Origin: Pseudomonadota bacterium
GTDB lineage: Bacteria; Bdellovibrionota; UBA1018
Assembly (NCBI GenBank): GCA_027485695.1
Contig: JAIXQO010000003.1
Span: 62,001 to 126,000 of the forward strand
Reading direction: 5' to 3'
DNA: 64,000 nucleotides
Shown: positions 8,835 to 17,862 of the stretch, one piece after another
Layout of the letters: each line of letters begins with the position of its first letter
Numbering within the stretch: position 1 is the stretch's first letter
Notes under the pieces: model-generated
Seen by the model: the letters and a program-made list of their open reading frames with translations, nothing else
Database searches by the model: none
What the model was told of the DNA's origin: nothing
Made by a program: the position numbers and the translations under genes

Positions 8835-9064
8835 AGAGTGTCCAATCATGAGAGAGATTTGCGACTAAATAACTATAATTAAATTATATGTAAATATAAA
8901 AACAGGTTCTACAAAGTGGTCTGCGTGGTTTCTCAGGAAATCAGCAATGTTGCCTGAAGTATTTGGCAAAGTCCTCGGCCTCTCGCGCGTAGACGACCGC
9001 GACGGTAATCGAATATTTTTCAGAGCGTTCGGTCAGTAGTTCCGTTAGGCTCGTTCTTATCAAT

Positions 9065-9484
9065 ATGTTGGATATTTCGCGTTCAATCCAAATTCCGTTT
9101 TCTGAGGTGGAGCTGACCTACGCCCGAAGTTCCGGTCCGGGCGGCCAAAACGTCAACAAGGTGAATACCAAAGCCGTGTTGCGCTGGAACCTCATTTCGA
9201 GCCCGAGTCTGAACGAAGAAGTTCGCGCTCGCTTATTAGAACGGTTGGGCTCGCAGCTGACGCGCGGTGGGGATCTGCTGATTTCTAGCGACCGATTCCG
9301 GGATCAAGCCCGTAACCGTGAGGACTGCTTCGACAAGCTCGTAAAGATGCTGAAAGCTGCGATTCAGGTTCCGAAGGTACGTCGGGCCACTCGGGCGACC
9401 TTTTCATCCCAAAAGCGGCGTGTTTCCGAGAAGAAAAGCCACGCAGATAAGAAGAAGTTGCGGGGTCGTGTGGACCGCGATTAA
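9065..9484 (+). CDS. arfB: Alternative ribosome-rescue factor B (peptidyl-tRNA hydrolase)
   Basis: A 139-residue class-I release-factor-like protein lacking a codon-recognition domain. The RSSGPGGQNVNKVNTKAVLR block carries the GGQ motif that triggers hydrolysis of peptidyl-tRNA. The C-terminal tail is strongly basic (SQKRRVSEKKSHADKKKLRG), as in ArfB/YaeJ, where it threads into the empty mRNA channel of stalled ribosomes. Length matches the family (about 140). It stands alone, with a monocistronic look. Confidence 0.95.
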   Translation: MLDISRSIQIPFSEVELTYARSSGPGGQNVNKVNTKAVLRWNLISSPSLNEEVRARLLERLGSQLTRGGDLLISSDRFRDQARNREDCFDKLVKMLKAAIQVPKVRRATRATFSSQKRRVSEKKSHADKKKLRGRVDRD

Positions 9485-9625
9485 CCCGATCGAGTTCGAT
9501 GAATCGTATCAGGGCCTAGCCGCCTGCTCAATCCTTGGTCAGTCCGCGCGGGATCATCCGTTCCTCACTTGGGAATAAATACCTAAAAATACACGCAAAA
9601 AAATTTGGTCCCCATTCGTGACCCT

Positions 9626-9641
9626 TTGGCACGGAATCCGC
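9626..9641 (+). promoter_or_regulatory. Candidate sigma54 promoter
   Basis: TTGGCACGGAATCCGC has a perfect -24 element (TTGGCACG) and the invariant GG and GC separated by exactly 10 bases. The -12 element reads CCGC rather than TTGC. It lies 38 bases upstream of the lipoprotein start at 9679, so the transcript would begin about 25 bases before the ATG. Confidence 0.5.
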
Positions 9642-9678
9642 TTAAACGGAAACGCGAATCAGCCAGAGGAATGAACTT

Positions 9679-10425
9679 ATGAACAAGAACAGAATTTTCG
9701 CTTTAGCACTCATGGGATCTGCCGCTTTGCTTGCTGCATGCGGAAAAAGTTCGAATAACACCGGTACCCCGGGGCCTGCGGTTCAAAACCAAGCCCTCGG
9801 TCCGAACGGAATGCCGATCAATCCGAATTCACCCTATCTAGTGAACTGCGCGGCCAATCAAATCCGCTTGCAGAACGTCTGTCGATCAGACGCGAGCCTG
9901 GTGACGGCATGCACGAACGCGGGTGGCACGATCCAACAGAACGGATCGATGTGCCGGTTCGAACGCCGAATCGCTTCGCGGATGAAACAACGACGATTGT
10001 CCTGGGGCTATGGTATCTCACGTATGATGCTTCCAACGTTCAACATGAGTAATGGCGAGACGATTCGGGTGCACGGTAAATTGACCCCGAACAATCAGAA
10101 GAACGACGACTGGACTTTGAGGCTCTATCAGAATGGGCATATGGTCTCGTCTGCCGAAAACGGACAGATCGACGGCCCAACCCAAGATGGTGGATACTTT
10201 TCGATGAACGCGCAACCGCTCGTTCAGTCGGGAGTGGTACAGGGGATGCCTTCGTATCAAGCTCAGGCAAACCTCAATCCAGGAATCTACGGCAACATGA
10301 TGCAAATGACCCCGCAGGCGCAGTACATTCTCGAGATTCAGGCTCGCAATAGCTTCAAGATCGAGTATACGGTGACCGCAGTTTCTTGCGAAGACGGACG
10401 AGGAAACTTCTACCCTTGTCCTTGA
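9679..10425 (+). CDS. Lipoprotein of unknown function
   Basis: A 248-residue protein with a textbook lipobox (ALLAAC, Cys near residue 21) after a short signal peptide. It is preceded by AGAGGA, a good ribosome binding site. After a Gly/Pro/Asn-rich linker there are cysteines in VNCAANQIRLQNVC and TACTNAGG that could form disulphides. The second half is likely a beta-rich domain (SNGETIRVHGKLTPNN, WTLRLYQNG) ending in SCEDGRGNFYPCP. It should be anchored in the inner or outer membrane on the periplasmic side. No family was recognised. A sigma54-like promoter precedes it and a terminator-like hairpin lies about 107 bases after its stop, inside the next reading frame. Confidence 0.85.
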   Translation: MNKNRIFALALMGSAALLAACGKSSNNTGTPGPAVQNQALGPNGMPINPNSPYLVNCAANQIRLQNVCRSDASLVTACTNAGGTIQQNGSMCRFERRIASRMKQRRLSWGYGISRMMLPTFNMSNGETIRVHGKLTPNNQKNDDWTLRLYQNGHMVSSAENGQIDGPTQDGGYFSMNAQPLVQSGVVQGMPSYQAQANLNPGIYGNMMQMTPQAQYILEIQARNSFKIEYTVTAVSCEDGRGNFYPCP

Positions 10426-10448
10426 TGTTCGACTAATCTCGAAGGGAG

Positions 10449-13097
10449 ATGAAGAATCGTCCAAATCGAGACAATCGGTCCAAGTCCAAGCGTCCTTCCG
10501 AAGATCGCCCTGAAAAAAATAGATCAGAACGAGCCTCTGACCGGTCGTCAGGGGCTTTTTCGTTCAAAGACCGTTCCGGTAAGGTGCACACTTTTGGTAG
10601 CGGCGGTGCGGGTGGACGTCGCGAAGAACCACGTAACGAATCACATGATCGCGGCGCGCCAAGAAAACAGGGTCGAGATCGGAACGAATCGAGAAGTGAA
10701 AGTCGCGAAGGAAATCGGGATCGGCACAACCGTTTTGAAAACCGAGATAAGTCTCGCGAGAGTTTCGGGCGCGAGGCGCCGCGAGGTCGGGACGAATTCA
10801 AGCGCCGCGAGCGGCCGGATCGCGCAGATCGCCCCGGCCGGTCGAGTCGTTTTAATCGAGAGGACCGAGGATCGTTTCGTCCTCGGGGCCGTGAACGTGA
10901 CTCGGAAACTCTACCCATCGGCAAGCCGACCGAAAAGGCGGCCAAAGAACTCCGCGCAACCATTGAGAAGAATGCCAAAGGTTTCGCGTTCCTGGTTTTC
11001 GATAATCGCGACTACGAAGACGCTTTCGTTAGTCCGCGAGATGCGGACCGTTTTTTTCACGGAGATCGCGTCAAGGTATCCATTGATTCAGAAGGCGACG
11101 TCATTGGCGTCGAAGTCATCGAGCACCGATTCCGCGAGCTGGTTGGAAAACTCCACCGTTTTGGAAAAAATGCGGTGGTGGTGTTCGAACGGCGGCGAAC
11201 GCGCGAGGAAATCCGCCTCCAAAAAGATGATCCCAAGGCTCAAGTCGGCGATTGGGTTCGAATTCAGCTCCACTACTCCGAAGAAGAGGGGCGTGGTGGT
11301 CTGGTAGGCGAAATCCTCCAGATCTACGGCGCGACCCTACCTGCAAGCGCGGACATCTCCATGATCGCAGCCGAGTTCAGCGTCTACGAACAACACACCG
11401 CCGAAGCAGTAAAAGAAGCAGAATCATTTCGTCTGGATCTCTCGGATCCCAATCGAGTCGATCTCCTGCACATCCCTTTCATCACCATTGACGGCGAAAC
11501 CGCCCGAGATTTCGACGATGCCGTTTATGTTGAGAAAGAGGGTGGGGACTACGTCCTGTGGGTAGCGATCGCCGATGTTAGCCATTATGTCCGCCCGGAT
11601 ATAGCGATTGACCGCGAAGCTTTTCAGCGAGGCACCTCGGTGTATTTCCCTGAAAAAGCATTCCACATGCTACCGAAAGCACTCTCTGAAAACCTTTGCT
11701 CGCTCCGGCCAAACGAGAAACGCCTGACGATGACGGCGAAAATCCGTTTTGATTCTCGCGGCGACAAGAAGTCGATCGAAGTGATGAACTCGGTGATCGA
11801 AAGCCGAAGACGCGCGACTTATACGGAAATTTTTGCGGAGTCTGAGCAGCATGGCAAAGATAAGAACTGGGAGTATGCGTCCCACTTGGAACTCTATCGA
11901 ATCTTGCGTAAGCGCCGGAACTCACGTGGTTCGATCGATTTCGATCTCCCGGAAGCGGATATTCGTGTCGACGCGAACGGAGAGCCGACAGAAATCCTGA
12001 AGCGAAGCCGCAACGATGCGCACCGCTTGATCGAGGAATTCATGATCGCCGCGAACGAAGCGGTGACCGAGTGGGCACTCGAACGCGAACTGCCGTTCGT
12101 GTATCGCGTGCACGAGGAGCCTTCGGAAAAAGCGCTCGAAAAATTTCAAGAACTCTGTTGGCATTCCGGCGTCGAGTTCAAGATGGATCCAAAAAACGTC
12201 ACGCATTCACTGCAGAAGCTGGTGGAGCAGATTATGGATCATCCGGCGCAATCATTGCTGAACATGGCACTTCTGCGTTCGATGCGGCAGGCGCACTATA
12301 CGTCTACTCATGACGGACATTTTGGTTTGGCCTCGCTCGCTTACACGCATTTTACGAGCCCGATCCGTCGTTATCCCGATCTACTCGTTCACCGAATGCT
12401 CAAGCGTGGATTGGAGCTCGATCGCGCACGTCAATCGATGCCGAAGAACGAACGCGATCAACACGAGACATTTCTCTCGGATGCGTCCGAACATTGCAGT
12501 TACCGAGAGCGACTCGCGGCTGAAGCAGAACGCGAATCGAACCGCCTGAAACAAGTTAGAATCTTGCTCAAGTACCTAGGCAAGGATCTGACGGGCAAGA
12601 TCACGGGCATGAACGAAAAAGGCGTCTTCGTGACTCTTGATGATCCGTTCGTAGAAGGGATGGTTCCCGCTGCTGAACTCGGTGGCGATGACTCCTACGA
12701 GTTCGTCGAAGAGCGTCTGATGTTCGTCGGTCGCCGTCGTAAGCGGACCTTTAAGATGGGTGACCCGATTGTGGTGACTGTCGCGAAGGCTGACATCGAA
12801 ACCCGTCAAATTGATCTCAAAGTCGTGAGTCCGGCTGGAGAGCCGAGCGCTGACGATCGCAAAGAACGTCCGGCGCGCCCGGGGCGCTCTCACCGAGGCG
12901 AACGCTCTGCTCGTGAGGATCGATCGAATCGGGGTGAAAGGTCGGATCGCAGTGATCGTTCTGATCGTGGTGGTCGCACTGAGCGCGGTGGACGACCAGG
13001 TGGCGATAAGAACAAAGGTGGCAAACGGTTTGAGAGCAACTCTGAGCGCGGAGCGCGCAAAGGACGTAAAGATCACAAGAAAAAGAGACGTGATTAA
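10449..13097 (+). CDS. rnr: Ribonuclease R with long charged N- and C-terminal extensions
   Basis: An RNase II/R family 3'-5' exoribonuclease of 882 residues. The catalytic RNB domain shows PFITIDGETARDFDDAVYVE (metal-binding aspartates near residues 346-355), then HFTSPIRRYPDLLVHR. An S1 domain follows (LTGKITGMNEKGVFVTLDDP, about 712-790). It degrades structured RNA. The first 155 residues are almost entirely Arg, Glu, Asp, Ser and Gly, and the last 100 are an Arg/Asp/Ser/Gly tail ending KKKRRD; both are probably disordered and RNA-binding. The annotated ATG has AAGGGAG directly abutting it, which is too close for a good ribosome binding site, and a terminator-like hairpin lies about 80 bases further on. 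The true start may therefore be later, although no other ATG occurs in the extension. Confidence 0.9.
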   Translation: MKNRPNRDNRSKSKRPSEDRPEKNRSERASDRSSGAFSFKDRSGKVHTFGSGGAGGRREEPRNESHDRGAPRKQGRDRNESRSESREGNRDRHNRFENRDKSRESFGREAPRGRDEFKRRERPDRADRPGRSSRFNREDRGSFRPRGRERDSETLPIGKPTEKAAKELRATIEKNAKGFAFLVFDNRDYEDAFVSPRDADRFFHGDRVKVSIDSEGDVIGVEVIEHRFRELVGKLHRFGKNAVVVFERRRTREEIRLQKDDPKAQVGDWVRIQLHYSEEEGRGGLVGEILQIYGATLPASADISMIAAEFSVYEQHTAEAVKEAESFRLDLSDPNRVDLLHIPFITIDGETARDFDDAVYVEKEGGDYVLWVAIADVSHYVRPDIAIDREAFQRGTSVYFPEKAFHMLPKALSENLCSLRPNEKRLTMTAKIRFDSRGDKKSIEVMNSVIESRRRATYTEIFAESEQHGKDKNWEYASHLELYRILRKRRNSRGSIDFDLPEADIRVDANGEPTEILKRSRNDAHRLIEEFMIAANEAVTEWALERELPFVYRVHEEPSEKALEKFQELCWHSGVEFKMDPKNVTHSLQKLVEQIMDHPAQSLLNMALLRSMRQAHYTSTHDGHFGLASLAYTHFTSPIRRYPDLLVHRMLKRGLELDRARQSMPKNERDQHETFLSDASEHCSYRERLAAEAERESNRLKQVRILLKYLGKDLTGKITGMNEKGVFVTLDDPFVEGMVPAAELGGDDSYEFVEERLMFVGRRRKRTFKMGDPIVVTVAKADIETRQIDLKVVSPAGEPSADDRKERPARPGRSHRGERSAREDRSNRGERSDRSDRSDRGGRTERGGRPGGDKNKGGKRFESNSERGARKGRKDHKKKRRD
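10532..10560 (+). terminator. Terminator-like hairpin inside the 5' end of the RNase R reading frame
   Basis: AGCCTCTGAC and GTCAGGGGCT form a 10-pair stem (one G-U) around a 5-base loop, followed directly by a T run (10556-10560). It would be a normal intrinsic terminator for the lipoprotein gene ending at 10425, but it falls about 28-37 codons into the annotated rnr frame. It may end lipoprotein transcripts, attenuate rnr, or show that rnr starts further downstream. Confidence 0.65.
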
Positions 13098-13161
13098 ACT
13101 TGAGTGCCAAAAAACCGCCATTGATCGGAACTGGCCTCGTTGAGATGCTATTTATACATAA

Positions 13162-14817
13162 ATGAAGTGGATCAAGACCGGTAAAAAACTGAATCTCGCC
13201 GTGAAGAATGCCGGGCGGCTCAAAGAGATTCTCTCCGTATTCACCAAACACGGATTCGTCGACGTCCTCACACGGATGGACCTCGAACGATTCATTCCCG
13301 CGCGTTGGCAGAATTGGATCAACGAAGCCGCCGAGCACTCCACTGAAGAGCGTCTGCGCTTAGCGTTCGAGGAGCTCGGTCCGACGTTCGTCAAACTCGG
13401 GCAGCTTCTGGCGACGCGCCCGGATCTCGTTCCCGAGTCGTTTGTCCAAGAGTTCGCCCAGCTCCAGGATCACGTTAAAACACTTCCTTTTGAAACGATT
13501 CGCGAAGTGGTGGAGTCCGAACTCGGCAAGCCGATCGCGGAATGTTTTTCGTCTTTTCAAGAAACCCCGATTGCCGCCGCCAGTATCGCGCAAGTTCACG
13601 CTGCGACTCTTCCGACAGGCGAGCAAGTCGTCGTAAAAATCCAGCGTCCCGGGATCGATCGCGTGATCGACCAGGACATCCACCTGATGGAGTTCTTGGC
13701 GAAACTCCTCGAACGTTATGTTCCCGAGAGCAGAGTCATTGGACCATCGATCGTCGTGGATGAGTTTTTCCGGACTCTCCGGCAGGAACTCGATTTCTAC
13801 ATCGAGGCCAATAATCTTCAGCGGATGAAGGAGAATTTGGCTTCGTTTCCGGAGATCATGATTCCACAGGTCTACCGCGCGTTCAGCACCAAACGTGTCC
13901 TGACCATGGAGCGGTTCTTCGGCACCCCGATGAAAGACATCGAGCGCGTGAAAGCTGAATACACGGACCTCAAGCGTTTGAACGTCATCGGCGCCCGGGC
14001 TTTTTTCAAGTCTGTCATGGTGGATGGAATTTTCCACGGAGACTTGCACGGCGGAAATATCTTCATCATGCCGGGCGGGAAGCTCGGCCTCATTGATTTC
14101 GGCATCGTCGGTCGCCTTTCACCTCGGTCGCGTCAGCAGCTGTCCAACATGATGCTTGCGATTGTGACGGAGGATTTCGAAGCGCTCTGCATTCAGTACG
14201 CGGAATTGGGTGCGGCTGGACCATCCGTCGATTTTGATGCGTTTCAGCGAGAAGTTCGAAATTCGCTGGCTCCTTACATGGGCCTGAAGATCAACGAGGT
14301 CAATACCGGGCAACTGCTGATTGAGGCGACGAAGGTCGCCACGAAGTATCAGATTCGTATTCCGGGCGACTGGATGATGGTGTTTCGCGCATTATTTACG
14401 ATGGAAGGGATGGGGCGCAGTCTCGATCCTGAGTTCGATATGCTCGAACTCGGTCGCGAACTCATGCAGGACTTGGTCAAAGATCAGTTCTCCATCGATC
14501 GCTATTCCAAAGAATTCGTTTGGATTGGCAAGGATCTGATGTCCTTGGCGCAGGTACTTCCACGCCAGCTCAAATGGTTCCTGCGAAAGTGGAACCAAGA
14601 CGGTTTCGCGTTTGAGATCAAATCGCCTGAGTTAGAAGGGCTGACGATACAGCTCGAAAAAAACCAAAAACGTCAAAGTTCTTCGATTGTTGCGGCTGGC
14701 TTATTCATCGCAAGCGCGATCTCTCTCCACTTCGAGGATGTGAACCGGATTTTCCATTATCCGCTGATCGCAGTTGTGACCTTCGTGGCGGCGATCATTC
14801 TTTGGCTCAAATCCTGA
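13162..14817 (+). CDS. UbiB/ABC1 (AarF) family atypical kinase
   Basis: A 551-residue member of the UbiB family, which supports ubiquinone synthesis or lipid homeostasis through an atypical kinase-like ATPase. Seen: the KxGQ motif (PTFVKLGQLLATRPDLVP), the Ala-rich loop (AAASIAQVHAATL), the ATP lysine (VVVKIQRPG), HGDLHGGN and DFG. Two hydrophobic helices at the C-terminus would anchor it in the membrane. It lies 64 bases downstream of rnr. No ubiquinone biosynthesis genes are near, so the specific quinone role is inference from family. Confidence 0.9.
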   Translation: MKWIKTGKKLNLAVKNAGRLKEILSVFTKHGFVDVLTRMDLERFIPARWQNWINEAAEHSTEERLRLAFEELGPTFVKLGQLLATRPDLVPESFVQEFAQLQDHVKTLPFETIREVVESELGKPIAECFSSFQETPIAAASIAQVHAATLPTGEQVVVKIQRPGIDRVIDQDIHLMEFLAKLLERYVPESRVIGPSIVVDEFFRTLRQELDFYIEANNLQRMKENLASFPEIMIPQVYRAFSTKRVLTMERFFGTPMKDIERVKAEYTDLKRLNVIGARAFFKSVMVDGIFHGDLHGGNIFIMPGGKLGLIDFGIVGRLSPRSRQQLSNMMLAIVTEDFEALCIQYAELGAAGPSVDFDAFQREVRNSLAPYMGLKINEVNTGQLLIEATKVATKYQIRIPGDWMMVFRALFTMEGMGRSLDPEFDMLELGRELMQDLVKDQFSIDRYSKEFVWIGKDLMSLAQVLPRQLKWFLRKWNQDGFAFEIKSPELEGLTIQLEKNQKRQSSSIVAAGLFIASAISLHFEDVNRIFHYPLIAVVTFVAAIILWLKS

Positions 14818-14869
14818 TGGGCAGCTTCTGCCGATTGTCGCGTCCAAGCCAGAGTCGGAGGATAGATTT

Positions 14870-14989
14870 ATGCTTCGTAAAATCGGTGGAATTGCCTTGC
14901 TAGGACTATCGGTACTTTCTCTCCTGTTCGCTCGGGATTGCCTGACAGATCAGTCAACTCTCATTCAGATCATTCGCTCACTGACCTAG
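14870..14989 (+). CDS. Small hydrophobic protein, 39 residues
   Basis: A short reading frame with a very good ribosome binding site (GGAGGA at 14857-14862, seven bases before the ATG). The product begins MLRKIGGIALLGLSVLSLLF, a basic start plus one hydrophobic helix, then a short polar tail to ITRSLT-like residues and TAG. It could be a small membrane protein or a short exported peptide. No homologue was recognised, and the evidence is the ribosome binding site, the composition and the otherwise empty 294-base gap. Confidence 0.45.
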   Translation: MLRKIGGIALLGLSVLSLLFARDCLTDQSTLIQIIRSLT

Positions 14990-15111
14990 TATCAGTCTGG
15001 TCCCCAGTGTTGATCGGCGCTTTGAGGGTTTAGAATGCTCCCGCCAAGGCATTTCGCCGAAACTACACGGGCTTGCTTGAACCGATTTACGCGTTATGAG
15101 AAAAGTGGACT

Positions 15112-16695
15112 ATGCGAATTCGGATCATTTCCGCGATTCTTTGCCTTTGTCCGCTACCCGCTCTGGCAAACGACCTCTCTCGGTTCCTGAAATTCTTTCA
15201 GACCGTCTCAGGTGTCGAGACGGGTTACTATATTCAAGGCGCTCAACCGGGCACGGACAAGACATCCGACCTCTTCGCTCCCGCGTCTGTCAGTAAGATT
15301 TTCACCGCCTATGTGGCGCTCGAGCAGCTCGGCGAGAACATGCGCATCGAGACTCCGGTTCGTTGGTCCACCTTGGTCTCCGATCCAAGCGTCATCACGA
15401 ACGTCACGATTTACGGAACGGGCGATCCGAGTTGGGGTGCGGCCGAATTCCAAGAGACTCTGACATCACGATTTGAAGAGTTGGGCGAATATTTTCGCTC
15501 GATCGGTGTTCGCCGAATTGTCGGTCCATTGAATTTTGTTTCCTCTCGAACAGACTTGGAACGGCGAAAACGAAAACAGTTCCCGAGCACCGGATGGTTG
15601 GATCGCGATTTAGGCGCATGTTTTGGTCTGGGAGCCGTACCAGGCGCGTTCAATCAACGCATGAACTGCATGAAAATCACCTTTCCGCGCTCCGCGAAAA
15701 TCAAGCAGCTCACGACCCCAGCCGGAGAGGCGTTCACATTGCGCGTGAACGCGGCACTGAGTGGGCCGGAAGGTCCAGGACGCGAAGCTTACTGGAGCGA
15801 TGATCGCAGTGAGCTTCGGATTGAGGGTGTCCTCGAGGCCGGCTCAACGCAAACGATGAATGTAGCACTTCCTGAGGAGTACACGATCTCCTGGCTGGCT
15901 CGTTCGCTCGAGTCCGCTCTTGCGATCAAGGCGATCGCCTATACTCTCGACACGACCACGATTCCTTCTGATGCTACATGGACGCCTGGTTCGTATACGC
16001 TCTATTCTCCGCCGCTCTCCACGCTACTAACCGAGTTACTTAAAAACAGTGTGAACCTCATCGGCGAGAGTGTGCTGATTCAGATCGGATTGCGGCAATC
16101 GACCGAGGACCCTTATACCTATGCGCAGCGACTGGTGGAGTCGACGGTCCGCTCAGTGGCGGGCACCGGCGCAGGGACGGTTCGATTAGATGACGGATGT
16201 GGTTTATCGCGCGATAACCTGATTTCGCCGCTCGCCACTTGGCGTTTTCTCGAAATGATTCGAAATAGCCGTTTTTTTGATCAGATCCGACAAATGTTGC
16301 CAATAGCCGGGATGCCGGGAAGCACCTTGAGCAGTCGATTCGCCTCGAATACGCGGCTTCGAGGAAAACTCTTCGCTAAAACCGGTTCCTTGAACTATGT
16401 CTCTAACCTGGCTGGATTTATCCAGACTTCGGGGGATTGGCTGTCGTTCGCAGTTTTCGCTCGTTCCACCGAAAAAGCCTCTCCAACGACAGTCGTAGAT
16501 CGTGTTGTCACTCAGTTCGGTGTGGATAACCCACTCAGACGCACTCCTGCACCGAGATCTGGCGTTAGGGCGAGGGCTGCGGCAGATCTTCGTGATCGGG
16601 CAACTGAATGGATGGGCGAGCTAAAACAGCCTCAGTCGCTCATTGCGCCGCAAGAGAATGGCGAGTATTTTGACGAACTTCGCCATGGAATATAA
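15112..16695 (+). CDS. dacB: D-alanyl-D-alanine carboxypeptidase/endopeptidase (PBP4, S13 family)
   Basis: A 527-residue exported protein with a signal peptide (RIISAILCLCPLPALA). The active-site serine lies in PASVSKIF (SxxK), and the KTG motif in LFAKTGSLNYVSNLAG. The block DGCGLSRDN corresponds to the family's DGSGLSRxN, with Cys in place of the first Ser. S13 enzymes trim or cleave peptidoglycan cross-links in the periplasm. The C-terminal 60 residues after the KTG domain are extra and basic/acidic. Its end overlaps the start of the methyltransferase gene. Confidence 0.9.
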   Translation: MRIRIISAILCLCPLPALANDLSRFLKFFQTVSGVETGYYIQGAQPGTDKTSDLFAPASVSKIFTAYVALEQLGENMRIETPVRWSTLVSDPSVITNVTIYGTGDPSWGAAEFQETLTSRFEELGEYFRSIGVRRIVGPLNFVSSRTDLERRKRKQFPSTGWLDRDLGACFGLGAVPGAFNQRMNCMKITFPRSAKIKQLTTPAGEAFTLRVNAALSGPEGPGREAYWSDDRSELRIEGVLEAGSTQTMNVALPEEYTISWLARSLESALAIKAIAYTLDTTTIPSDATWTPGSYTLYSPPLSTLLTELLKNSVNLIGESVLIQIGLRQSTEDPYTYAQRLVESTVRSVAGTGAGTVRLDDGCGLSRDNLISPLATWRFLEMIRNSRFFDQIRQMLPIAGMPGSTLSSRFASNTRLRGKLFAKTGSLNYVSNLAGFIQTSGDWLSFAVFARSTEKASPTTVVDRVVTQFGVDNPLRRTPAPRSGVRARAAADLRDRATEWMGELKQPQSLIAPQENGEYFDELRHGI

Positions 16696-17380
16696 AACCC
16701 AAGTTTTCAATGAATCGTTTGGTACCGTAAGTCTTGAGATCGAAGCACTAGAGAGTCTAGATGATGCGATCGATGCGCTTTTCGATGATCTCGAGAAGCG
16801 AGGGTGCCCGGAGGAGCTTGAACGCTTATCGCCCTATTTTGGAGTGATTTGGCCGAGTGCCCGTGCATTAACGGACTATCTGTCGACGCTGTCGCTGCGT
16901 ACACGTGGAGCGCTACGAGTGCTAGAGGTCGGATGTGGGCTTGCGATTCCCACCCTCTACTTGCTCAAGACCTTGACTCTCTGTCGGTTTCGGGCAACGG
17001 ATTTTCACCCGGAGGTTTCCCGTTTCCTTTCCCGGAATCTGGAGCGGAATGGGATTCCTTCCGACGCCCTCGAGTACGTGATGGAGAACTGGGCAGAAAT
17101 CCAAGCGGACGAAACCCGTAAGTTCGATCTCGTGATCGGCTCCGATGTACTCTATGAATCCAAGCATCCCCGGGAACTCGCCGATGCGCTTTTGGCTCGT
17201 ACTAGACGCGGCGGTGAGGTGATCGTCACCGATCCCGGACGTCCGTATCTACAGAGTTTTCAAGATGAGATGCGCGCGCGCGGATGGGTCTGCGACCCTC
17301 GAGTGGTGACTACAGTTGCAATCGAACAGGGCAATCGAGTTCCCAAAGACGTTTTCATCCTGCATTTCAAGTCGGCGTGA
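16685..17380 (+). CDS. SAM-dependent methyltransferase (Methyltransf_16-like)
   Basis: About 231 residues with a Rossmann methyltransferase core: LRVLEVGCGLAIPTLYLL (SAM-binding glycine motif), ATDFHPEV (acidic end of strand 2), and FDLVIGSDVLYE, typical of the lysine-methyltransferase/Methyltransf_16 group. The opening FGVIWPSARALTDYL also fits that group. I place the start at the ATG at 16685, which overlaps dacB by 11 bases; an ATG at 16658 is an alternative. Substrate unknown; family members methylate protein lysines or small molecules. Confidence 0.8.
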   Translation: MEYKTQVFNESFGTVSLEIEALESLDDAIDALFDDLEKRGCPEELERLSPYFGVIWPSARALTDYLSTLSLRTRGALRVLEVGCGLAIPTLYLLKTLTLCRFRATDFHPEVSRFLSRNLERNGIPSDALEYVMENWAEIQADETRKFDLVIGSDVLYESKHPRELADALLARTRRGGEVIVTDPGRPYLQSFQDEMRARGWVCDPRVVTTVAIEQGNRVPKDVFILHFKSA

Positions 17381-17613
17381 GAAGCGTATTAAAAGGGATT
17401 TAGTTTTCGCGGGAAAAATGTCGTTCTGCCGCTCCCATAGCGGCGAGTCACGGGTTTATCTTTGGTTTTTATCCGTATTCATTCGACTCTTTCAATAGTT
17501 TTTATTAAAATAATAAGTAGGAACGATCCCCGCTTGTCGTTTCCGGAGCCGGCGATGTGAGCGGCTAACACCGACATACTCCGACTCCAACCTGAACACA
17601 TAAGGAGATGTGT

Positions 17614-17862
17614 ATGAGAAAATCCAATTGGATAGCAGGGATCGCTTTCATCTTAACGGCGGTTCCAACGGTAGTCAGAGCGCAGGATAACGAGCTTTCG
17701 GACTCGGATCGGACGCGACAAGAAATGTTGGGCAATCAAGAGGCATCCAAGACAATCGAGTCAAAAGATGCCAAAGAACAGTATAGTCCGGCACAGCGCT
17801 CTCAAGTCAGAAAATGGCTGAATAGCGGTTACGTGAACTCCGGTAAGCTCAACAGTGAATAG
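17614..17862 (+). CDS. Small exported protein of unknown function
   Basis: An 82-residue protein with a signal peptide (MRKSNWIAGIAFILTAVPTV, cleaved probably after VRA) and a short, very polar mature part of about 58 residues ending VNSGKLNSE. The start is fixed by AAGGAG at 17602-17607, six bases before the ATG at 17614; the ATG at 17608 abuts that site and cannot be used. No family was recognised. It stands alone between the methyltransferase and dps, which is on the other strand. Confidence 0.75.
   Translation: MRKSNWIAGIAFILTAVPTVVRAQDNELSDSDRTRQEMLGNQEASKTIESKDAKEQYSPAQRSQVRKWLNSGYVNSGKLNSE

Noticed and set aside
12880..13090. Short degenerate DNA repeats near the end of rnr
   Set aside because: They encode the RSDRSDRGG-type tail of RNase R and are not a separate element.
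13360..14049. A 229-codon open frame antisense to the UbiB-family gene
   Set aside because: It lies wholly inside a gene with clear kinase motifs and has no recognisable domain or ribosome binding site.
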